From: Oscillospiraceae bacterium
GTDB taxonomy: Bacteria > Bacillota > Clostridia > Oscillospirales > CAG-272
DNA length: 64,000 nt
Assembly: GCA_015065455.1 (NCBI GenBank)
Contig: SVQI01000002.1
Span: 1 to 64,000 of the forward strand
Direction: 5' to 3'
The notes under the pieces are model-generated. The model was not told the origin of the DNA, searched no databases, and saw only the letters and a list, made by a program, of their open reading frames with translations. A program made the position numbers and the translations under genes. Every line of letters starts with the position of its first letter. The stretch's first letter is position 1. Positions 49,895-60,756 of the stretch are shown piece by piece.

Positions 49895-50824
49895 ATGGCC
49901 GAAAAATATTCCGTTTCACTTGACAGAATTATTAAAGAGTTTCAGCTTGAATCTCTCTATTTACCTGAAAACAGGAAGGTGTTTGTGGAGTCGTCTGACA
50001 TAAGCCGTCCTGGACTGCCTCTTTCAGGTTATTTTGGTTATTTTGATCCGTTGCGTATTCAAATATTAGGAAAGACCGAATACGGGTATCTCGGTGATTT
50101 TTCAAAGGAAGAACAACTTGAAAAGCTGGATGTGTTTTTTGAGCATAAGCCTGTTGCAGTTGTTGTTACTACAAATCTTGAAATTTCAAACGAAATGATT
50201 GAGCTTGCAAAAAAACACGACGTTCCCCTGCTCCGCACAGACTGGAGAACATCTGAATTTACAGCAAATATTATCTCCTCTCTGAAAGTAAGTCTTGCTC
50301 CGCGAATTACAAGACACGGCGTTCTTGTTGAAGTATACGGCGAGGGTATGCTCATAATCGGTGATAGCGGCGTTGGAAAAAGTGAAACAGCAATCGAGCT
50401 TGTAAAAAGAGGTCACCGATTAATTGCCGACGATGCTGTTGATATAAAAAAGGTATCGTCAAAAACATTAGTCGGCTCTGCTCCCGAAATAATCAGATAT
50501 TACGCTGAGCTTCGAGGAATAGGCGTCGTTGACGTTCGAAGAATATTCGGTATGGGCGCTGTTAAGGAAACAGAAAAAATAGATATGATAATCAACCTTG
50601 AGCATTGGGTAGACGGAAAGATGTACGACAGATTCGGTCTTGATGCCGAATATACGGACATTATGGGAATTAAAGTTCCTACAACCACAATTCCCGTTAA
50701 TCCCGGACGAAACCTTGCTATTATCCTTGAAATTGCTGCTATGAACAATCACCAGAAGAAAATGGGTTACAACACCGCTGAGGAATTTAACAAACGCCTT
50801 ATGGATATGGGCATTCCCGAATAA
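49895..50824 (+). CDS. hprK: HPr kinase/phosphorylase
   Basis: Phosphorylates and dephosphorylates Ser46 of HPr (and Crh), the switch of carbon catabolite control in Firmicutes. The 309-residue protein has the N-terminal regulatory fold (LEISNEMIELAKKHDVPLLRTDWRTSEF), a Walker A GDSGVGKSETAIEL near residue 152, HRLIADDAVDI, and the family signature LRGIGVVDVRRIFGMGAV. The C-terminal helix NHQKKMGYNTAEEFNKRL is typical. The start at 49895 has AAGGAG upstream; a TTG two codons earlier is less likely. Monocistronic with its own terminator. Confidence 0.97.
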   Translation: MAEKYSVSLDRIIKEFQLESLYLPENRKVFVESSDISRPGLPLSGYFGYFDPLRIQILGKTEYGYLGDFSKEEQLEKLDVFFEHKPVAVVVTTNLEISNEMIELAKKHDVPLLRTDWRTSEFTANIISSLKVSLAPRITRHGVLVEVYGEGMLIIGDSGVGKSETAIELVKRGHRLIADDAVDIKKVSSKTLVGSAPEIIRYYAELRGIGVVDVRRIFGMGAVKETEKIDMIINLEHWVDGKMYDRFGLDAEYTDIMGIKVPTTTIPVNPGRNLAIILEIAAMNNHQKKMGYNTAEEFNKRLMDMGIPE

Positions 50825-50841
50825 TCTTATATAAATGTAAT

Positions 50842-50877
50842 ACTCCCCTTTGATAAAAAACAAATGGGGAGTTTTTA
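50842..50877 (+). terminator. terminator of hprK
   Basis: The stem ACTCCCC/GGGGAGT, extended by TTTG/CAAA with a bulge, is followed by TTTTTATATTATTTT. Confidence 0.85.
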
Positions 50878-51002
50878 TATTATTTTCTTAAATTAGTTTT
50901 ATTTTGACATTGATGTTTGTTCAAATATTTGACTTGATCGTCTTTTTCAAAAAACATTTATATTTTCTTGCCATTTTTGTTGAGGTAAACCCCGTTATAG
51001 TA

Positions 51003-51031
51003 TTGACTTTAATGTAAAGATTTGTTAAAAT
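51003..51031 (+). promoter_or_regulatory. promoter of the tandem oxidoreductase genes
   Basis: TTGACT (51003-51008) and TAAAAT (51026-51031) have a 17-base spacer, 49 bp before the first start codon. Confidence 0.75.
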
Positions 51032-51079
51032 AAAGTAACCATAATTTATTTTTATCTTTGAACGGAAGGAAATGTTATA

Positions 51080-52156
51080 ATGGAAAAAAAGATTCTTAAT
51101 GTGGGCGTTATTTCCTGCAGCGGTATGGCTGAAGGACATATGAAGGGCGTTATTGCTCACCCCCAGGCTAAGCTTGTTGCGGTATGTGATATTGACCTCG
51201 AAAAAGCAAAAACAGTTGCTGAAAGAAGAGGCGTTGACCGTGTATATCAGGACTATCGTGAACTTCTTGCACAGCCTGACATTGATGCGGTAATTATCGT
51301 TACCCCCGACCACCTTCATAGAGAAATGGCTGTTGCAGCCCTTGAAGCAGGCAAACACGTTCTCTGCGAAAAGCCCTTGGCTCTTAACAGAGAAGATATT
51401 CAGGCTATTGCAGATGCAACAAAGAAAACAGACAAAAAGTTTATGGTTGGCCAGATTTGCCGTTATACTCCCGGCTTTAAGGCAGCTAAAGAAATTATTG
51501 ACCGTGGCGAAATTGGAGAACTCGTATTTGTTGAAACAGAATATGCTCACAACTACGAAAAGATCCTTGAAGCTTGCGAAAACTGGGAATCTGATCCTGC
51601 AAGATGGAGAAGCAATCCTGAAAGAAACGGCGTTGTTGGCGGCGGTTGCCACGCTGTTGACTTCCTCCGTTGGATAGTTGGCGAAGACCCTGAAGAAGTT
51701 AGAGCTTACTCTACAAAGAAAATATTTACCGATATGCCCTATGACGATACACATATCGCTATCATGAAATTCCCGAACGGTGTTATGGGTAAGGTGTTCG
51801 TTTCTGTTGCTTGTAAGAGAAACTACACTATGCGTTCTGTATTCTACGGCACAAAGGGTACTATTATTGTTGATAATAAAACTTCACAGATGACTCTCTT
51901 CCGTGAAGATATAGCAAATACCACAGAAGGAGCTCTTATGCCCAATAAGATGAACTCTGAAATTGCTGTTAAGCATCCTATCGCTATTAACAACCACAAT
52001 GCAGCAGCAGAATTTGAAGAATTCGCTGATATCGTTCTTAACGATAAGCCTGTTGGTACTACAGTTTACGAGGGCGCTAAGACAGTTGCAGCTTGCTTTG
52101 CAATCGTTGAATCTGCAAAGAGCGGCCAGCCTGTTAAACCCGACTATAACTTCTGA
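51080..52156 (+). CDS. Gfo/Idh/MocA family oxidoreductase, copy 1
   Basis: A 358-residue NAD(P)-dependent sugar or cyclitol dehydrogenase. The N-terminal Rossmann motif is unusual, VGVISCSGMAEGHMKG, with a serine at the second glycine position of the GxGxxG loop. The catalytic lysine lies in HVLCEKPLAL (E-K-P motif). RYTPGFKAAKEIIDRGEIGELVFVE and GVVGGGCHAVDFLRW follow, with the histidine of the active site. A paralogue follows 34 bp later, and the two are probably cotranscribed. The substrate is unknown; inositol, sugar acids or deoxy sugars are typical. Ribosome site GGAAGGA. Confidence 0.93.
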   Translation: MEKKILNVGVISCSGMAEGHMKGVIAHPQAKLVAVCDIDLEKAKTVAERRGVDRVYQDYRELLAQPDIDAVIIVTPDHLHREMAVAALEAGKHVLCEKPLALNREDIQAIADATKKTDKKFMVGQICRYTPGFKAAKEIIDRGEIGELVFVETEYAHNYEKILEACENWESDPARWRSNPERNGVVGGGCHAVDFLRWIVGEDPEEVRAYSTKKIFTDMPYDDTHIAIMKFPNGVMGKVFVSVACKRNYTMRSVFYGTKGTIIVDNKTSQMTLFREDIANTTEGALMPNKMNSEIAVKHPIAINNHNAAAEFEEFADIVLNDKPVGTTVYEGAKTVAACFAIVESAKSGQPVKPDYNF

Positions 52157-52190
52157 TTTAGTTTGATTGAAGTGAAAGGAATTAGTTATT

Positions 52191-53249
52191 ATGGAAAATA
52201 AGATTATTAGAGTTGGTGTTATCTCCTGTGGTAACATGGCTAAGGGACATATGAAGGGCGTTATTGCTCACAAGCAGGCAGAACTCGTTGCTATCTGCGA
52301 CGTTGACGTAGAAAGAATGGATAAACTCGGCGACGAACTTAACGTTGCAAGAAGATATCAGGATTACAAGGAACTCTTGGCTCAGCCCGATATTGATGCT
52401 GTTATCATTATTTCTCCCGACAGACTTCACAGAGAAATGGCTATTAATGCTCTTGAAGCAGGAAAGCACGTTCTCTGCGAAAAGCCTCTCGCATTGACTC
52501 ACGAAGATTGCTGCGCTATTGCAGCTGCTGTTGAAGCTCATCCTGAGCTCAAGTTCATGGTTGGTCAGATCTGCCGTTACACTCCTGCTTTCAAGGCTAC
52601 AAAAGAAATCATTGACCGTGGCGAAATCGGCGAACTTATGTTTGTTGAATCCGAATATGCACATAACTATGAAAAGATTCTTAAACCCGATACATGGAGA
52701 TGGGATCCTCTCAGAGACGGTGTTGTTGGCGGTGGTTGCCACGCTGTTGACCTTCTCCGTTGGGTTGCAGGTGACCCTGAAGAAGTTCAGGCATACGCAA
52801 ACCACAAGATTTTTGATAAAGAACTTCCCTACGACGATTCAACAATCGCTATTTTGAAGTTCCCGAACAACATAATCGGTAAAGTATTCGTTTCTGTTGC
52901 TTGTAAGAGAAACTACACTATGCGTTCTGTATTCTACGGCACAAAGGGTACGATCATCTGCGACAACAAAAACAGCACATTCGAAGTATACAGAAGTGAG
53001 ATTGCTGACGTTTCAGATCCTACACTTCATACAAAACATATCAACTCCGAAATTCCCGTTGAATACCCCGTTGCAATCAACAACCACAACGCTGCTGCAG
53101 AATTTGAAGAATTTGCAAAGATTATACTTGAAGATCTTCCTGTTACAACAACAGTTTACGAAGGCGCTAAGACTATCGAAACATGTCTTGCTATCGTTGA
53201 ATCTTCAAAGACAGGCGCTGTTGTTAAACCCAACTACAACTTCAACTAA
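52191..53249 (+). CDS. Gfo/Idh/MocA family oxidoreductase, copy 2
   Basis: A 352-residue paralogue of the preceding gene with the same motifs: VGVISCGNMAKGHMKG, HVLCEKPLAL, RYTPAFKATKEIIDRGEIGELMFVE and GVVGGGCHAVDLLRW. The Rossmann loop has C-G-N-M here against C-S-G-M in copy 1, and a few residues are missing around the substrate loop (KPDTWRWDPLRDG). A 64-bp block is identical in DNA between the copies (51798-51861 and 52888-52951). The two proteins may form a heteromer or act on related substrates. AAAGGAATT precedes the ATG. A terminator shared with tgt follows. Confidence 0.93.
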   Translation: MENKIIRVGVISCGNMAKGHMKGVIAHKQAELVAICDVDVERMDKLGDELNVARRYQDYKELLAQPDIDAVIIISPDRLHREMAINALEAGKHVLCEKPLALTHEDCCAIAAAVEAHPELKFMVGQICRYTPAFKATKEIIDRGEIGELMFVESEYAHNYEKILKPDTWRWDPLRDGVVGGGCHAVDLLRWVAGDPEEVQAYANHKIFDKELPYDDSTIAILKFPNNIIGKVFVSVACKRNYTMRSVFYGTKGTIICDNKNSTFEVYRSEIADVSDPTLHTKHINSEIPVEYPVAINNHNAAAEFEEFAKIILEDLPVTTTVYEGAKTIETCLAIVESSKTGAVVKPNYNFN

Positions 53250-53267
53250 GATATTAACAATAATAAA

Positions 53268-53294
53268 AAATGCACTTCAATATGAAGTGCATTT
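53268..53294. terminator. bidirectional terminator
   Basis: The stem AAATGCACTTCA/TGAAGTGCATTT with a 3-base loop is followed by TTT; the other flank is A-rich. It serves the oxidoreductase pair and the convergent tgt operon. Confidence 0.9.
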
Positions 53295-53301
53295 TTTATT
53301 A

Positions 53302-54444
<1,143 letters not shown>

Positions 54445-54456
54445 TCATAATCTCTC

Positions 54457-56487
54457 TTATTTACGCTTAAACTGTTTTTCAAGGCTATCTCTTTTTATCT
54501 CAAAAGCAACCGGTCTGCCGTGAGGACAATACTTGATATCAGGAAGAGCTAAAAGTTTTTTGATAAATGCTTCAGTATCCTCCGGTGCATCAGGTCTGCC
54601 CGCCTTGATTGCTGCCTTACATGATGCCTGATACAACGCCTTTTCAAAAACGATATCCTTTGAGAGATCGGCTACACCGGTTCCCTGTCCTATTCTTGAC
54701 GCAACCGACATAAACAGATCAACCGCAGTATCCACATCAAGTCCCATTGGAACTGCATACAACATTACGTCTCCGTTTTCTTCCCAACGGATCTCATATC
54801 CGATTGCAGATATCTCATCACAGTACTCATTAACGGTAGCCTTTTCAACGCTGTCGAGCTGAACTTTGATAGGAACAAGTAAAAACTGAAGAACGTTCTT
54901 CTTTTTTTTCATATTCATTTTCAGTTCTTCAAAAATAATTCGTTCGTGCGCCGCGTGTTTGTCTATAACAAGCACCTTGTCTGCCATTTCGACAAAAATA
55001 TATGAATAAAAAGCTTCTCCCAATATCCGATAGAAAGGCAAGCTGTTTTCCGTCTTCTCTTCTATATTATCGTTATAAATAAATTTGCCTGACGGACTCT
55101 CTTCCCTTCCACTGTAGTTTGCATCAAACGACGTGTCGGGAGATAATTTTTTTATATTTGCCGTTTCACTTGCTTTCGTTTCTACTACATTATCTGCCGT
55201 ATCATAGACTGTCCTTTCAAGAAAAGGAACACTTATTTTGTATTCAAAATCAGCCGTTCTGTCCAAAGAAACATGTGTAGGTGTACTCTCTTCAGTCTTA
55301 GGCGAAGTGAAATCGGGAAAGCTTCTGTCAAGCTTCATTTCATTATCAAACGAAAGCTTTTCTACAGTTGTTTTTTCTGTCCTTTCCTCGACAGGAACAA
55401 ACGCGTTAATTATATTGTAACCCGCCTGTTTTTTTGAGTTTACGGTATATTCAAGGTCAATTTCTCCCGTTGCTCCCGTTGTCATTTCAGGTCTTGCAAG
55501 ATTTTTCTCAACCGCACCTCTTACAGTGGAGTATACAGCCTCAAAAATCTGTCTTTCGTCGCTGAATTTAACCTCAGCCTTCGTCGGATGCACGTTTGCA
55601 TCAACAAAAGCAGGATGAACTTCAATCTTTAAAACACAGCACGGAAACTTACCCTCGGGAATATATGAATCAAATGCCTGTTCAAGCGCCGCAGAAACGG
55701 TCTTGTTCCTTACGTATCTGTCATTAACAAATACTATCTGATGATTACGGTTATTCTTAATATTATCGGGATTTCCTATAAATCCGTATACCTTTACACC
55801 CTCGGTCATCCAGTCGACCTGTGTCATTTTTTTTGTAAATTCTCTTCCGTACAAAGCGTAAATAACATTGATCAGCTTATTATCTCCCGCCGTACAGAAT
55901 TTCACGGTATCGTCGTATATAAATTTAAACGAGATATCCGGTCTTGACAGAGCAAGCTTTTCGACCATATTTGAAATTGCCATACCCTCTGTCATATCTT
56001 TTTTGAGAAACTTTCTTCTTGCGGGAACGTTTGCAAAAAGCTCTTCAACTATTACGGTAGTACCGTCAGGACAGCCGGTTTCTGCAATAACGACCTCTTC
56101 TCCCGGATTACACACCATAAGCGTGCCCGTCTTGTCCTCGTGCCTCTTTGTCATTATTCTGACCTTGGCAACCGAGGAAATGGCCGCCAGAGCTTCTCCT
56201 CTGAAGCCTAACGTTGTAATTTTCCCTAAATCCCACTGATTGTTTATCTTACTTGTAGCGTGGCGTTTAATACATACGGGAACGTCTTCTCGGCTCATTC
56301 CCTTTCCGTTATCGCATACTCTTATAAAAGATATTCCGCCCTTCTTTATTTCAACGGTAATCTTGGTTGCTCCCGCATCTATTGAGTTTTCAACAAGCTC
56401 TTTTACAGCCGACGCCGGTCTGTCAACCACCTCTCCCGCCGCTATAAGATTGGCAACGTGTATATCAAGTACGTTTATTATTCCCAT
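54457..56487 (-). CDS. mutL: DNA mismatch repair protein MutL
   Basis: A 676-residue GHKL ATPase. The N-terminal ATP motifs are VVDRPASAVKELVENSIDAGA, RVCDNGKGMSREDV, TSKINNQWDLGKITTLGFRGEALAAISSV. A long, poorly conserved linker lies between about 330 and 490. The C-terminal domain carries the endonuclease motif DKHAAHERIIFEE (DxHAxxERxxxEE) and a late CPHGRP motif. MutL should therefore nick the new strand by itself, as in other bacteria without MutH. It lies 25 bp after mutS and 21 bp before tgt. Confidence 0.97.
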   Translation of the reverse strand: MGIINVLDIHVANLIAAGEVVDRPASAVKELVENSIDAGATKITVEIKKGGISFIRVCDNGKGMSREDVPVCIKRHATSKINNQWDLGKITTLGFRGEALAAISSVAKVRIMTKRHEDKTGTLMVCNPGEEVVIAETGCPDGTTVIVEELFANVPARRKFLKKDMTEGMAISNMVEKLALSRPDISFKFIYDDTVKFCTAGDNKLINVIYALYGREFTKKMTQVDWMTEGVKVYGFIGNPDNIKNNRNHQIVFVNDRYVRNKTVSAALEQAFDSYIPEGKFPCCVLKIEVHPAFVDANVHPTKAEVKFSDERQIFEAVYSTVRGAVEKNLARPEMTTGATGEIDLEYTVNSKKQAGYNIINAFVPVEERTEKTTVEKLSFDNEMKLDRSFPDFTSPKTEESTPTHVSLDRTADFEYKISVPFLERTVYDTADNVVETKASETANIKKLSPDTSFDANYSGREESPSGKFIYNDNIEEKTENSLPFYRILGEAFYSYIFVEMADKVLVIDKHAAHERIIFEELKMNMKKKKNVLQFLLVPIKVQLDSVEKATVNEYCDEISAIGYEIRWEENGDVMLYAVPMGLDVDTAVDLFMSVASRIGQGTGVADLSKDIVFEKALYQASCKAAIKAGRPDAPEDTEAFIKKLLALPDIKYCPHGRPVAFEIKRDSLEKQFKRK

Positions 56488-56512
56488 ATCATTTCACCAC
56501 TTTTCTTTAAAA

Positions 56513-59101
56513 TCACTGAAGCATCTTCTTTAAATCAAACAAAACTCCCAAAGCTTCAATCGGCGTTGTTGTATTAAGATCAATGCCCTTTATCTTATCT
56601 ATAACTTCGTTATTTGAAATACTGTCAAAAGACAGTTCGTCGTAATCATTATTATTTACGACCTTAACAACAGTTCTTTCCCCACTCTCAATATCCTTGA
56701 GTATTTCCTTCGCCCTCTTTATAACGGGAGTAGGTACTCCTGCAAGCAATGCAACCTCTATACCGTAGCTGTCATCAGTAGCGCCCTTAACTATCTTCCG
56801 TAAGAATATCAGCTCATCGCCCTTTTTCTTTGCCGCTATATTATAATTTACAATTCCGTCAAACTGACCCTCAAGCGTTGTAAGCTCGTGATAGTGGGTT
56901 GCAAACAACGTCTTTGCTCCAATTTTTTTGCTTGAACTGTATTCTGCAACCGCCTTAGCTATACTCATACCGTCAAAAGTACTCGTACCTCTGCCTATCT
57001 CATCATAAATTATAAGGCTTTTCTTTGTAGCGTTCTTCAGAATATAGGCAACCTCGTTCATTTCAAGCATAAAAGTAGACTGACCGCTTGCAAGGTCATC
57101 GGAAGCACCGATTCTTGTAAATATTTTGTCAACTATGCCTATTCTTGCCTCTTTTGCAGGAACAAAGCTACCAATCTGCGCCATAAGAGTAATTAAAGCC
57201 ACCTGTCGCATATAAGTAGATTTACCTGCCATATTGGGACCCGTTATGAGCATAAGTCTGTTTCTGCCCGTATCAAGAACGGTGTCATTAGGTACGAAAT
57301 AACTGTCCCTTACAAACATTTCAACAACAGGATGTCTTCCGTCCTTTATATCAATTACGTCACTGTAATCGACCTCAGGACAAACGTAATTGTTTTTAAC
57401 AGCTACGTCTGCAAGGCTTACGTATACGTCTATCAATGCAAGCTTATACGCTGTCTTCTGTACACGCTCTGCCTGAGATGCAATCTTTTCCCTTATCCTC
57501 TGGAATATTTCATATTCAATACCAGTAATTCTGTCGGTAGCCCCGAGAATCGTGGACTCAAGCTCCTTTAATTCCTGTGTAATATATCTCTCGCAGTTGG
57601 ATAAAGTCTGTTTTCTGATATAGTGGAGCGGTATTTCTTCCGTATTTGAGCGTAAAATCTCTATATAATATCCAAAAACTCTGTTGTAACCGACACGGAG
57701 TTTTTTTATTCCGGTTTTTTCTTTCTCTCTTTCCTCGAGGTCCTTAACGTACTGCACACCATTTGCAATGATATCGTTAAGTCTGTCAACCTCTTCGTTA
57801 TAACCCTTTCTTATGATGCCGCCTTCTCTTATAGAAAACGGAGGGTCGTCTACTATTGCTTCTTCTATCAGAGTATATATATCGTAAAGCTCGTCTATAT
57901 CGTCGTGTATACCGCAGAGTTCATCGCTTGTAAAATCAGCCAAAAGCTGTTTAACCTGAGGAATAACAGCCAAAGTAGATGAAATAGACTTAAGATCCTT
58001 TCCGCCGGCGCTTCCGTAAATAACCTTTGTCATAAGTCTTTCAAGGTCAAGTACATTCTTCATACATTCTGCAAGCTCTTCACGTTTAAAATAATCGCCG
58101 TAAAGCTCTGCAACCGCCTTTTGTCTACGCGTTATAAAATGAGTATTAACAAGAGGCGTTTCAACCCACTTTCTCAAAAGACGGGCTCCCGGAGAGCTCT
58201 TGGTTTTATCCAATACCCAAAGAAGACTTCCTCTTTTTTCTTTTGAGCGCATTGTTTCGGTAAGCTCAAGATTTCGTCTTGTATTCAAATCAATTTCAAG
58301 ATATTGTCCTGAGTGATATATCTTAAGCTCATTTATGTATGATATATCGCTCTTCTGGGTTTCTGAAATATAATCAAGTAAAGCACCTGCAGATGCAATA
58401 ATACTGTCACATACACTTTCTCCGTTATCAAGCGGAAGCTTTCCAAACTGTCTTATAAGTACCCCTTTGGCATACGTAATGTCATATCTGTCAGCTTGAT
58501 TTTCATTTACAAAAGCATTAAGTCTTTGTATTGCATAGTTATACAGTATCGGACATATTTCTTTTTTTACATTCAGCATTACTTCGCGCGGAGAATACGT
58601 TGCAATTTCATTAAGCAAACGCTCCATATACTGTTCACCCGTAATTTCGGTAGAAGAAATATCGCCCGTCGATACGTCGGCAAACGTAAGTCCCGCCGTA
58701 TTTCCGTCAAGATATACCGAGCATAAATAGTTATTTTTATTTTCTGTCAATAATTCACTTTCAATAATTGTGCCGGGTGTTACTATTCTTACTATTTCAC
58801 GTCTAACGATATCTTTTGCCTGAGAAGGATCCTCTGTCTGTTCGCATATAGCCACCTTATATCCCTTTGAAACCAGTCGCCCGAGATACGTTTCTGCAGC
58901 ATGATAAGGCACTCCGCACATTGGAGCACGTTTGCCCTCTCCGCAATCTCTCCCCGTCAATGTCAATTCAAGCTCACGGGATACAAGCTCGGCGTCTTCA
59001 AAAAACATTTCATAAAAATCACCAAGCCTGAAAAAGATTATGCAATCTTTATTCTTCTCTTTTATATCGAGATATTGCTGCATCATAGGTGTTACACCCA
59101 T
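56513..59101 (-). CDS. mutS: DNA mismatch repair protein MutS
   Basis: An 862-residue mismatch recognition ATPase. The N-terminal mismatch-binding domain has IFFRLGDFYEMFFEDA (the Phe-x-Glu wedge) and GVPYHAAETYLGRLV; the connector, lever (SSPGARLLRKWVE) and clamp follow. The ATPase part has Walker A TGPNMAGKSTYMRQVA, signature STFMLEMNEVAYIL, Walker B SLIIYDEIGRGTSTFDG and LFATHYHELT. Everything expected is present. It starts 16 bp after miaB with an AGGAATT ribosome site. Confidence 0.98.
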   Translation of the reverse strand: MGVTPMMQQYLDIKEKNKDCIIFFRLGDFYEMFFEDAELVSRELELTLTGRDCGEGKRAPMCGVPYHAAETYLGRLVSKGYKVAICEQTEDPSQAKDIVRREIVRIVTPGTIIESELLTENKNNYLCSVYLDGNTAGLTFADVSTGDISSTEITGEQYMERLLNEIATYSPREVMLNVKKEICPILYNYAIQRLNAFVNENQADRYDITYAKGVLIRQFGKLPLDNGESVCDSIIASAGALLDYISETQKSDISYINELKIYHSGQYLEIDLNTRRNLELTETMRSKEKRGSLLWVLDKTKSSPGARLLRKWVETPLVNTHFITRRQKAVAELYGDYFKREELAECMKNVLDLERLMTKVIYGSAGGKDLKSISSTLAVIPQVKQLLADFTSDELCGIHDDIDELYDIYTLIEEAIVDDPPFSIREGGIIRKGYNEEVDRLNDIIANGVQYVKDLEEREKEKTGIKKLRVGYNRVFGYYIEILRSNTEEIPLHYIRKQTLSNCERYITQELKELESTILGATDRITGIEYEIFQRIREKIASQAERVQKTAYKLALIDVYVSLADVAVKNNYVCPEVDYSDVIDIKDGRHPVVEMFVRDSYFVPNDTVLDTGRNRLMLITGPNMAGKSTYMRQVALITLMAQIGSFVPAKEARIGIVDKIFTRIGASDDLASGQSTFMLEMNEVAYILKNATKKSLIIYDEIGRGTSTFDGMSIAKAVAEYSSSKKIGAKTLFATHYHELTTLEGQFDGIVNYNIAAKKKGDELIFLRKIVKGATDDSYGIEVALLAGVPTPVIKRAKEILKDIESGERTVVKVVNNNDYDELSFDSISNNEVIDKIKGIDLNTTTPIEALGVLFDLKKMLQ

Positions 59102-59117
59102 TTTTAATTCCTCACAT

Positions 59118-60545
59118 TCAATTTATTACCGTTCCGTACATAGCAAAAGTATCGGCTTTGTCAATTCTCACGTGCACAAACTTGCCTATCACAGAATCGT
59201 CTCCGTCTATGTGAACGATACGGTTCTTTTCGTTTCTTCCTGTATATTTGTCAGTATCTGATTTACTCTTTCCCTCTACAAGTATCTTTATCGTCTTGCC
59301 TACGTATTCGGAATTAAGGTCCTTTGTGATTCCGTTCTGAACTTCAAGAAGCTTTGTAAAACGCTTCTTTTTTACTTCATCGGGTATCTGTCCTTCCATA
59401 GCCGCTGCAGGCGTATCTTTTCTGGGTGAATAGATAAACGAATAAACAGAATCAAATTCAACCTTTCTGAGCATTTCGAGAGTATCCTCAAATTCCTCGT
59501 CGGTTTCCGTAGGAAATCCCACTATAACATCACTCGTCAAGCCTACGTTATGTATTTTTTCCTTAGCATATGATACGAGTTCAAAATACCCCTTTGAATC
59601 ATATTTTCTGTTCATAACTTTTAAAACTCTGTCGTTTCCGGCCTGAAATGGTAAATGTAAATGCTTCACTATTTTTTCTTCTCTTGCCATCGTATCTATA
59701 AGTTTTTTTGATGCATCTTTCGGGTGGCTTGTCATAAATCTCACCCAGAAATCGCCCTCTATCTTACATATATCGGTCAAAAGATCTGAAAAATCGTAGT
59801 CTGTATTTAAATCCTTGCCGTAGCTGTTTACGTTCTGTCCAAGAAGTGTAAATTCCTTATATCCTTTTTTTGCAAGGTCCTTTATCTGACTGATAATTTC
59901 AGAAGGCTGTCTGCTTCTTTCTCTTCCCCTCACGTAAGGCACAACGCAATATGAACAGAAGTTGTTACACCCATACATAACGCTTATCCAAGCTTTAAAG
60001 TCGCTCTCTCTCTTAACAGGAAGCCCTTCCCATATATTAGAGCTTTCGTGGTCAAAATAAAATAACCTTTTCTTTCTGTCAAAAGACTCGTTTAATATCT
60101 CAGGAAATTTCCATAGCATATTCGTTCCAAAAAGAAAATCCACGTAAGGATATTTATTCTTTATATCGTCCTTGCGGTGCTCCTGTGTTACCATACAGCC
60201 GCATATACCGATCTTCAAATTCTTATTGGCTTTTTTCAAATGCTTAAACTGTCCTGTTATTGAAAGCGCTCTCAGTTCTGCATGTTCTCTGACAGCACAT
60301 GTGTTTACAACGATCAGATCCGCATCTTCGGCATTCTCGGTCTTCTCATAACCCATTTCGACCGACATTCCCGCCAGATACTCACTGTCAGCCTCGTTCT
60401 GTTGACAGCCAAACGTCAACACGTGCACACGCGGAAGCCTTCCGTTCTCTGCATAAAACACGTTATTTCTTTCTTTTACAAGCCTCATAAAAGCATATTG
60501 TTGTTCTATCTGCTCTTGTGAAATATTTATCGTTTTATTATCCAT
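59118..60545 (-). CDS. miaB: tRNA-2-methylthio-N6-dimethylallyladenosine synthase
   Basis: A radical SAM methylthiotransferase acting on i6A37 of tRNAs reading U-starting codons. The N-terminal UPF0004 domain has LTFGCQQNEADSEYLAGM, VVNTCAVREHAE and GICGCMVTQEH (three cluster cysteines). The radical SAM site is MYGCNNFCSYCVVPYVRGRERSR (CxxxCxxC), followed by HLHLPFQAGNDRVLKVMNRKY, and a C-terminal TRAM domain. The ATG at 60545 gives 475 residues with an AAGGG some 13 bases upstream. An in-frame ATG at 60584, only about 14 nt from the predicted transcription start, is the alternative. First gene of the miaB-mutS-mutL-tgt operon. Confidence 0.96.
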   Translation of the reverse strand: MDNKTINISQEQIEQQYAFMRLVKERNNVFYAENGRLPRVHVLTFGCQQNEADSEYLAGMSVEMGYEKTENAEDADLIVVNTCAVREHAELRALSITGQFKHLKKANKNLKIGICGCMVTQEHRKDDIKNKYPYVDFLFGTNMLWKFPEILNESFDRKKRLFYFDHESSNIWEGLPVKRESDFKAWISVMYGCNNFCSYCVVPYVRGRERSRQPSEIISQIKDLAKKGYKEFTLLGQNVNSYGKDLNTDYDFSDLLTDICKIEGDFWVRFMTSHPKDASKKLIDTMAREEKIVKHLHLPFQAGNDRVLKVMNRKYDSKGYFELVSYAKEKIHNVGLTSDVIVGFPTETDEEFEDTLEMLRKVEFDSVYSFIYSPRKDTPAAAMEGQIPDEVKKKRFTKLLEVQNGITKDLNSEYVGKTIKILVEGKSKSDTDKYTGRNEKNRIVHIDGDDSVIGKFVHVRIDKADTFAMYGTVIN

Positions 60546-60604
60546 TTTTTCTTTGTTTTCCCTTATAATACGACAGTTTTGCATACATTACACGCCATTA
60601 TATA

Positions 60605-60633
60605 ATTATAACAATATTATTAAACATTGTCAA
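60605..60633 (-). promoter_or_regulatory. consensus promoter of the miaB-mutS-mutL-tgt operon
   Basis: On the minus strand a perfect TTGACA (60628-60633) and a perfect TATAAT (60605-60610) have a 17-base spacer. Confidence 0.9.
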
Positions 60634-60756
60634 TATAAAAAGAAGTCTCATAAAATGTAGTAAGGCATTCGCACATGTTTGCCGCAATTATATTTTTATA
60701 AAAAAGAGCTTCAAAAACAAAGATTTTACCAATATCCCTGAAAGGAGATGTACATT

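Noticed and set aside
50921..51754. 277-codon minus-strand frame opposite the first oxidoreductase gene
   Set aside because: It lies antisense to a gene with a clear Rossmann motif and promoter, and its matching shadow at 52182-52805 arises from the paralogue.
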